Below, piece after piece: positions 7,439-13,128 of a stretch of DNA of 13,128 bases. Every line of letters begins with the position of its first letter. Position 1 is the stretch's first letter. Below the pieces are notes generated by a model. The model did no database searches. It saw nothing but the letters and a program-made list of their open reading frames with translations, and was not told the DNA's origin. Made by a program: the position numbers and the translations under genes. The DNA is from Endotrypanum monterogeii (lineage: Eukaryota > Euglenozoa > Kinetoplastea > Trypanosomatida > Trypanosomatidae): the NCBI GenBank assembly GCA_000333855.2, contig CM007339.1:96555-109682 (forward strand). The letters run 5' to 3'.

Positions 7439-7469
<31 letters not shown>
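7439..7469. repeat. Compound CA/TA microsatellite
   Basis: A CA run (7439-7450) passes directly into a TA run (to 7469). Same compound type as 7984-8031 and the right end. Confidence 0.95.
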
Positions 7470-7983
7470 CGTGTATTTAAATGTAGATTATTATTGTGTT
7501 CCAAAATTACCCTCGCACTCACCCACCCCATTTTTTCTTCCTGTTCCTTGTGCTTCTTTGTCGTTCTCTTTTTTATACCCACTCGCGCCTACGTGTGTGT
7601 TGTTTCTGCGTGCTCGTGTGTTCGAAGTATATTACGGGAGGGGAGGTTTAATACAACTTCATTTCCCATACTCGGCGCACATTTTTGTTTTGCTTTTTTC
7701 ATATATTTTTATTTTTAGTAGTTGAGCTCGGTAGACTTCTGAATTGCTTTGCGTCGCACTAAGAAAATAATATTTTTGTGAAGATAGGCGCACTGAGTGT
7801 CACGCAGACACGCAAGCCTGACGATTAGCAGCTTCACTCGACTCTCACAGATAGTTACGCGTTTGGCAAGACTTGCTCTAAACTCCACACTCTCTCACTA
7901 CGAGGACAGCGGGCCACTCGATCACCTCCAGGGGTTTATACTTCAGAGATAGTGAAAGAAAATTTCCCTACAAATACACAGAT
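7470..7983. other. Intergenic DNA, no supported gene
   Basis: T-rich to mixed DNA; open frames here translate to Phe/Leu/Ser-rich noise. Nothing recognised. Confidence 0.7.

Positions 7984-8031
<48 letters not shown>
7984..8031. repeat. Compound CA/TA microsatellite
   Basis: CA units (7984-7996) run into about 17 AT units (to 8031), some 430 bases upstream of the U-box/CCCH gene. Confidence 0.97.
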
Positions 8032-8036
<5 letters not shown>

Positions 8037-8194
8037 AAGGTCTCTTCTACCAACAGAGGCGGAGTTAGCCACACGCACGTGTCGATCGCTGTGCATAACA
8101 CTCCTCTCCCCACACTTGACCATCTATCATACTATCTTTTGCTGACATTTTTTTCTGTGTGTGTGAGTTGGCTCTCTTTTTCACACTGAGCACC

Positions 8195-8392
8195 AGCCGC
8201 TCTTTTCTTTGGAAAATCTTACTCTTTTTCCCTCACCTCCCTGCTCCCCTACTGCGCCTGTGAGTGGGCACTCACACATCGCTGCCGCCCTTCACCCTGT
8301 TTTCCCCTTTACCGCTTTATTAATTATTATTTTTGAGGAGCGAGGAGGGGTTGGCTTTTCTTGAAAGAAAAATATCGTGTGCCTTTCTCTAG
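8195..8392 (+). promoter_or_regulatory. Probable trans-splice region and 5' leader of the U-box/CCCH gene
   Basis: T/C-rich tracts precede three candidate acceptors: CTGTGAG (AG 8263-8264), TTTTGAG (AG 8336-8337) and TTTCTCTAG (AG 8391-8392). None is the preferred CAG, so the site cannot be fixed. All three give a leader with no ATG before the start codon at 8467, of about 202, 129 or 74 bases. Confidence 0.4.
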
Positions 8393-8466
8393 TCTACACC
8401 TCGTTTGTTCTCAAGTCGCTTACCGTGTGTCGCTCTTCCCGGTGGGTCACCCGACTCTCATCTACC

Positions 8467-9399
8467 ATGAAGTCCAACGTTGATGCCGATGTCCCCGTGG
8501 TGGGGGCCTACCAGGGTGATGGAATGATTCCCCCTGGTACGAACACAAGCGAGTCAATGCAACTGGCATTCAACCGCGCGCAGAAGCGCCTGCCGGGGTT
8601 GCGCGACAGCGCAATGTTGTACGAGATGAAAATGACGCAGGTGATGGAAGAATTGCGCACACTGGCGATGGAAGCTCATGTGCTGCAGGTGAGCTACGAG
8701 GAGGCGCTCCAGGAGAAGCTGTACATCGAGAACCTTGCAGCGCAGGCGGAGAAGCGAGTCCAGGAAGTGAAGGAGATCGTGGACCGCTACATTGATGTCA
8801 AGGATGCCGTTGTAGCCAGCGACGGTTTCACATATGAGCGAGAGACTATCTCGTCTTATATCGAAGGTTGCAGAGAGGCTGGCGACACGCCAACGTCATA
8901 CCAGACTGAAAAACCCCTCACCTCATTGCTGATTCCCAACCGCTCCCTCAAGACGTTGGTGGATCGGTTGGTGACGTTGCAGAAAACGGAGCCGGTGCTG
9001 CCAGAACGCCCCGTAACACACACACAGTCGAAGCCGATGGCAGCAAACCGCACAGCGCACGCTTCTGCCAACACGTATGACGGGGCGCGTCGACATATGC
9101 ACAGTGTTGGGAAGGACAACTGTGCCCCAGTCGAGTTGAATGCAAAGGGAGAGAGAGTGCACCCATGCCTTCGTGTGTACGGATACTGCAATTACAACGA
9201 CAGCTGTGCCTACGCCAAGTACCCATTTGACGCCTGTTTATCAAATCTCAAGAACAAATGCCGCTTTAAGAATCAGTGTCACGAGCGACATGTCGAGTTC
9301 CGCGGCCCCTTAGATGACAACGGTAACCCTACGGCCACAAATCAGTGGTCCAGTCATGAGAAAATACCTTCTGAGAATACAGGGGAGACGATTAGGTGA
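8467..9399 (+). CDS. U-box and tandem CCCH zinc-finger protein
   Basis: This 310-residue protein has three modules. Residues about 48-107 are rich in Glu, Lys, Gln and Leu and likely form a coiled coil. Residues about 108-172 look like a U-box (modified RING): DAVVASDGFTYERETISSYI (113-132), then a Pro/Leu segment and LLIPNRSLKTLV, as in E3 ubiquitin ligases that use no zinc. Residues 234-275 hold two fingers. The second is a perfect C-x7-C-x5-C-x3-H (C257, C265, C271, H275). The first is C-x6-C-x5-C-x3-K (C234, C241, C247, K251), with Lys (codon 9217-9219) where His should bind zinc. CCCH fingers usually bind RNA, so the protein may link mRNA control to ubiquitin transfer; that is inference. 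ATG 8467 is the first in-frame ATG; the frame opens at 8377 without one. Length and codon use look normal and no stop or shift interrupts it. Ubiquitin ligase activity is not proven by sequence. Confidence 0.93.
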   Translation: MKSNVDADVPVVGAYQGDGMIPPGTNTSESMQLAFNRAQKRLPGLRDSAMLYEMKMTQVMEELRTLAMEAHVLQVSYEEALQEKLYIENLAAQAEKRVQEVKEIVDRYIDVKDAVVASDGFTYERETISSYIEGCREAGDTPTSYQTEKPLTSLLIPNRSLKTLVDRLVTLQKTEPVLPERPVTHTQSKPMAANRTAHASANTYDGARRHMHSVGKDNCAPVELNAKGERVHPCLRVYGYCNYNDSCAYAKYPFDACLSNLKNKCRFKNQCHERHVEFRGPLDDNGNPTATNQWSSHEKIPSENTGETIR

Positions 9400-9488
9400 A
9401 GGCATCGTTTCCACCTCCAGCTTCCCCCCTCACTCTCTCTCAACTCCGTCTCTGTTATCCACGAACACAGAGAAGGAAATGTGTGTGT

Positions 9489-9510
9489 GGGGGGGGAGGA
9501 GGGGAGGGGG
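9489..9510 (+). other. G-quadruplex-forming run in the 3' UTR
   Basis: G8-A-GG-A-GGGG-A-GGGGG lies 90 bases after the U-box/CCCH stop codon on the coding strand, so the mRNA would carry it. Four or more G-tracts separated by short loops fit the quadruplex pattern. Confidence 0.65.
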
Positions 9511-10404
9511 CAGGCTTCGCCGACCAAAGAAAGTCGGGGGGTGTGTGAACATGAGGACAGCACATAACAGAAATGGTCTTGCCAAAACACCGCCGTTGTG
9601 CTCTTTTTTTTCTCGATTTCACTTATGATTTTCGTATGAGTCTTGTTGTCTTTGTGTAACGACGCCACTCTCGATAAATCCTTCTCCTTTCCCCTCCTCA
9701 TACCCCTCTGTCGCTTGTTGTGATTGATTGTGCTGTGCGTGCTTGTCATGTGTTGTCTCCCCGATACACTTCCCCCCTGCAGAAAGGAAAAGCAAAGAAA
9801 GGTGGAAAGGGGTGGAGTGTTCTCGCATCCCCCACCCACTCGGCATTGCTGTGTGTCTCGTAACAAACGGAAATGGTTCACGTTCTCAGTCTCTTTTTTT
9901 TTGTCGTCTTTGCACACTCTTCACCTTTGTTGTCCTATGTCCCCTCTCTCTCTCTTTCTTTTTTTTTGTTTATTGTGCAACTCTCTCCAAAATTTTCTTT
10001 TTTCTTTTCCTCCTCTCCTTCCCTCAACTCTCACATCTTCATGCTCTCCGCTTCGTTGCTCTACGATCCGCATGAGCGCCGCGGCTGATCCACTCCCTTT
10101 TCCCTTCGTTCCTGTGCCGTATCCGCATCAGCTGAGGTGTCCTCTGTTTTCATGTTTATTCATGTTATGCCTCAATGCTGCCATCATCGTTGCCTTTTCT
10201 TCACTATTGCTGCTTTCACACTCGTCGCCGAAGATCGACTGCGCCATTGTGTTGCTCTCTGCGTGGAAGGTCGCCGGCTGTGCCTTCAGTAGGTGTTGGT
10301 TGGTGATGACAGAGGTATTTCTCACGAATTTTTCTTGCCCATGAAGAGACTGTAATGAGGGATCGGGCGGGGGGGTCGGAGGCCAAAGATCGGGGACTCG
10401 CGGC

Positions 10405-10439
10405 GGGGTGGGTGGAGGAGGAGGCGGGGGTGGGAAGGG
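10405..10439 (+). other. G-rich block, possible quadruplex
   Basis: Five G-tracts of three to five (10405-10408, 10410-10412, 10426-10430, 10432-10434, 10437-10439) with one long loop of GGA repeats. It stands out in surrounding T/C-rich DNA. Confidence 0.5.
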
Positions 10440-10604
10440 AAGACATGTCTTCACATACAGTCGCTCACACCAATTTTTCTATTGTTTTTTTTTTTTATTT
10501 CTCACCTTCGGCCCCCAGCGAAATTTTGCTTTTTTTTCTCTGTATATCAGTCTGTCGCTCTTTTCTGTTTCCTTGTTGATTCATTTTTTTTGTGGACTCG
10601 GCAC

Positions 10605-10679
10605 CCGACTCTTCACGTCTTTTCTCCTCCCCCTTCTTTTTTTTTTTTCACTTGTCTCCTCACATCGCTCCCCGCGCAG
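10605..10679 (+). promoter_or_regulatory. Strong candidate trans-splice acceptor
   Basis: A long pyrimidine tract with a T-run of about 12 (10637-10648) ends in CCGCGCAG (AG at 10678-10679). The next 45 bases are A-rich with no ATG, and the ATG at 10725 then opens a 97-codon frame. It may serve that frame or a gene beyond the window. Confidence 0.4.
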
Positions 10680-10724
10680 ATAACAAAAAACAACAAAAAA
10701 AAAACGGTCAATATACATACATAG

Positions 10725-11018
10725 ATGCATGACTTCACTTTTTTTTTTTTACGAAACGAAGTCGTGTGTTGCCGTACTGCTGCTTTGAACACCGTGTCTG
10801 TTAGGCGTATCTGCGTTCGCGTTTGTCTGACCCTGCTCTATTCACTTACTGATCGTATGTCATCGATAGTTGGAGGTAGTGTACGCGACTTCGCCTTCGT
10901 TTTTTTTTTTCGTTTAAAAAACAAAATTCCTTTTGCCGTTTTACATTTCCTATTCAGGGATGTGCAGGCGCCTGTGAGTGCAGAAGTCCTCTGCCTTTCT
11001 CCCCTCGCCACGCCCTGA
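10725..11018 (+). CDS. Possible small protein of 97 residues (uncertain)
   Basis: This frame starts at the first ATG after a well-formed acceptor (AG 10678-10679, leaving a 45-base A-rich leader) and ends at TGA 11016-11018. The product is hydrophobic and basic, with Phe runs that come from T-runs (10740-10750, 10900-10910) and no recognisable domain or clear signal peptide. The position is suggestive, but the poly-Phe content and plain codon use are what non-coding DNA here also gives. It could equally be the untranslated leader of a gene outside the window. Confidence 0.2.
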   Translation: MHDFTFFFLRNEVVCCRTAALNTVSVRRICVRVCLTLLYSLTDRMSSIVGGSVRDFAFVFFFRLKNKIPFAVLHFLFRDVQAPVSAEVLCLSPLATP

Positions 11019-12156
11019 GGCCCACCCACACGGCTCCTTTCCCCAGGTGCGTTTCTATCGTGCGTCTGCTATTGTGGTATTTTTGCTTTTTTTTCGGTTG
11101 TTGTTTGATTGCGTGTCTGCGGCGGTCCGCCCTGTCTTACGTGTCCTCACCAATTTATCATAAAAACAGATCGGTTCCTTATGGTGTTTTGAGTCTGGCG
11201 CCCGCCGCTCTTTTTTCTTTACCTTTGGATTCTGCAGAGAGAGGACTAGCGGTGCAAAGGGGTGAGGACGGAGGGAATTGTGTGTGTGTGTGTTCGTGTG
11301 TGTGTGGTTAACGAGTGAGCAGCAGAGAGGGACCGGTGTGGCTGAGGTTTTGCAAGGTGTGAGGGTGGGTAACGGAATACTGTATGTTTAATATCACATG
11401 TGCATGTGGCTCTACCGTTTCGTTTACCTACTCTGAGAAGCACACAAGACTGATGCAAACAAAGACAACAAATAAACCCAACTATGAACTACTTTGAAAT
11501 GGGCTCCAATGCAAATGTCAACGTAGCATAGAAGAGCGTGAATTGGTGTGATACACAGCTACGCACATCTACACGATTCTTTGGACGCGTGTGCGGCCTG
11601 TATACACCTCGCAGCCCGAAGGTGAGTGTGACAGGGTGCGTTCGTGTCTTCATGCCCAGGGTCAATCTCCCGGTGATGGATTCTGCCGTGTTTCCCTTTT
11701 TTTTTTCAAACGGGCTGAAAGGGAGTGGCATACATGAGAGGGCACACCCATATCTCGGGCACTTTTGTGGGTTTGTTTATCCCCCTCTGTGTTTTGAGAG
11801 GGTTTGACCAGAAACGTAGGAGGGTGGAAGGGTGAGAAGGCAATGTGACGGTGAGGCGCACAGCCGAGTGATTTCGTCCCGGTTCAACGACCTTTTGCTT
11901 CATCACATATATATATATTCCGTCTCAAATTTATTCCTCGTATCCAGTAACCGAGGTGTCGATCCTCTGAGTTGATAATTTCTCCACCCGCTGGGGGGTC
12001 TGCCCCCTTCCCCTCCCTCTCCGACCGGCGGGTTTGGCCCTTCTCATGAGAAAGAGGGAAGAAACAAGAGGAGGATACCGCACCTCATTATTTTTTAGGA
12101 GTGGTATCGTCGCGGAAAGAAATGTAGAGGCTTACCCGGCCCATATACCCCTCTTT
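11019..12156. other. Intergenic DNA that changes strand bias
   Basis: Until about 11220 the + strand is T/C-rich; from about 11230 it becomes purine- and GT-rich, with a TG repeat (about 11280-11307), a T-run (about 11698-11707) and short TA runs (about 11907-11918). An open frame at 11538-11807 (about 89 codons) starts without ATG and is not recognisable. No gene supported. Confidence 0.6.
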
Positions 12157-12164
12157 CTCTCTCT

Positions 12165-12209
<45 letters not shown>
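12157..12209. repeat. Compound CT/GT microsatellite
   Basis: Six CT units are followed directly by about 20 GT units (12169-12209), the longest GT repeat in the window. Confidence 0.97.
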
Positions 12210-12211
<2 letters not shown>

Positions 12212-12704
12212 GGGGAGAAGCGAAGGGCAGAGCAACATCAGGCGAGAAGAGGAGTTGTGAGAAGACATTTTTTTTTTCCGAGGGGGTGAGATGCATCGTG
12301 TTTAACTTGGTGCATCGATTCTTATTTCTTTTAATTTTCCTGCACAGTTGCGAGTAGTTTTTGGCATGGTGAGTTTGTCACCACACACAACAAAGTAAAA
12401 AAAAAAATGAGAGAACGTTCGAAAGAGGGGAGTGTACAAAGCTCCGGGAAATATGAGTGCTTCGGCCCCTCTCTCTGCTATGGGCATGTTGCTACTCGGC
12501 CGACGCCGAAGTAGATAGCCGGCCAAACACCATGAACGTCGATGCCATGTACGACAATATATATATTTTGTGACTCCAAGGGGAGGGGTGTCGACGATTT
12601 TTTCTCCATACGTACTCCGCATCTTTCTTTCCATTTTTATTCTAGACACCACGGTGTCACCTTAGTGTCGTACAACCCCCCCTTCCGCCTCCCCAACATG
12701 CACG
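12210..12704. other. Intergenic DNA, no supported gene
   Basis: Contains T- and A-runs (12269-12277, 12398-12407), a 9-bp hairpin (12492-12514) and a minus-strand open frame (12302-12652) without family resemblance. A 14-codon ATG frame at 12533 is too short to judge. Confidence 0.6.
12492..12514. other. 9-bp GC-rich hairpin with one bulge
   Basis: CTACTCGGC (12492-12500) pairs with GCCGAAGTAG (12505-12514) around the loop CGAC, leaving one A unpaired. Function unknown. Confidence 0.5.
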
Positions 12705-12726
12705 CACACACACACACACACACACA
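12705..12726. repeat. CA microsatellite
   Basis: Eleven CA units. Confidence 0.96.
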
Positions 12727-13068
12727 AGAATATTCAAACGCAATTATATATTTCGTATTTCTCGTATACTGTGGGCGCGCACCCTGTTTGCGGTAGTTCC
12801 TCGGGATGTCGAAGAGACTCACAAACATCAAAGAGACAATATATTGCTCACGTTCTCCACGATGCTTCAGGGCTGAGAATAATTAAATGAAGCTCAAGCG
12901 TCCAAAGAGGGAGAAGGCGACGGTACATCCAGCGAGTTCGACTCTCTGATAGGCATATGTGCCCGAAAGCTCGGACCAGAAGACTCGAGTTGCTTCTTTG
13001 TATCTCGCACACACCCTACGCCTCGCTGTCGTGCACTAAAGCGGAATGTGGGTGCACGAAGAAGCCTG
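12727..13068. other. Mixed DNA with a coding-like frame at its right end
   Basis: From 12883 to the window end one + frame has no stop. It reads in part GTSSEFDSLIGICARKLGPE but has no ATG and then runs into the CA/TA repeat. The opposite strand is also open over 12894-13097. A short ATG frame at 12887-12949 (20 codons, MKLKRPKREKATVHP at its start) overlaps it. A relic is possible; I do not call a gene. Confidence 0.5.
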
Positions 13069-13092
13069 CACACACACACACACACACACACA

Positions 13093-13128
<36 letters not shown>
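13069..13128. repeat. Compound CA/TA microsatellite at the right end
   Basis: About 12 CA units (13069-13092), a short junction, and then a TA run from 13096 to the last base, where it is cut off. It mirrors the TA/TG repeat at the left end in inverted orientation. Confidence 0.97.

Larger units (their letters stand above)
9400..10604. other. 3' untranslated/intergenic DNA after the U-box/CCCH gene
   Basis: Pyrimidine-rich on the + strand for most of its length, with a G-rich block soon after the stop (9489-9510) and another at 10405-10439. Many frames are open on both strands, but translations are Phe/Ser/Leu- or Gly/Pro-rich products of simple sequence. No gene supported. Confidence 0.7.

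Noticed and set aside
8856..9244. Three minus-strand frames of 79-111 codons
   Set aside because: All are opposite the U-box/CCCH gene, whose domains are clear on the + strand.
11990..12040. Possible start of a SIDER-type degenerate retroposon
   Set aside because: The G/C-rich stretch alone is not enough. I cannot recall the 79-bp signature well enough to claim a match, and no A-rich tail or target-site duplication is evident.
12034..12357. 107-codon frame containing a Val-Cys repeat
   Set aside because: The centre is the GT microsatellite and the start is not ATG; nothing recognisable on either side.
12932..12950. GAGTTCGACTC resembling the T-arm/B-box of a tRNA
   Set aside because: Only three of five T-stem pairs form, and no acceptor stem, D-arm or anticodon arm can be drawn around it.

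Overview
The window looks like nuclear DNA of a Leishmania-like trypanosomatid (Leishmaniinae; I cannot name the species). The evidence is long, intron-free reading frames on one strand, coding DNA richer in G+C than its surroundings, T/C-rich tracts ending in AG (trans-splice acceptors) upstream of the genes, and intergenic DNA full of CA/TG and TA microsatellites, T-runs and G-runs. No bacterial-type promoters, ribosome binding sites, CRISPR arrays, tRNAs or insertion sequences were seen.

Two genes are certain, both on the + strand and presumably in one polycistronic unit. The first (1938-3818) encodes an EHD-family dynamin-like ATPase, a membrane-remodelling enzyme of endocytic traffic. 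It has no EH domain; in its place are an NPF tripeptide and a long disordered Ser/Pro-rich tail. The second (8467-9399) encodes a protein with a coiled coil, a U-box (putative ubiquitin ligase module) and two tandem CCCH zinc fingers. The first finger has Lys in place of its final His.

Layout: 1-1937 is pyrimidine-rich intergenic DNA with a protein-like patch broken over three frames (1085-1400) and the trans-splice region of the EHD gene. 3819-8466 is a 4.6 kb gap with microsatellites, a strong splice acceptor at about 4329 and a candidate broken small gene behind it (4354-4934). Weaker coding-like stretches lie at 5733-6260 and 6333-6884. 9400-13128 is a 3.7 kb gap with T-rich DNA, another strong acceptor (AG at 10678-10679) followed by a 97-codon ATG frame, then purine/GT-rich DNA. 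An open but ATG-less frame runs into the right end.

Both ends of the window are TA microsatellites: (TA)n(TG)n on the left and (CA)n(TA)n on the right, an inverted arrangement. This may mean the window is a whole contig that ends where assembly failed. No joint pathway links the two certain genes; trypanosomatid neighbours are often unrelated in function. The most unusual large-scale property is low gene density: about 2.8 kb of certain coding sequence in 13.1 kb, with possible gene relics between.
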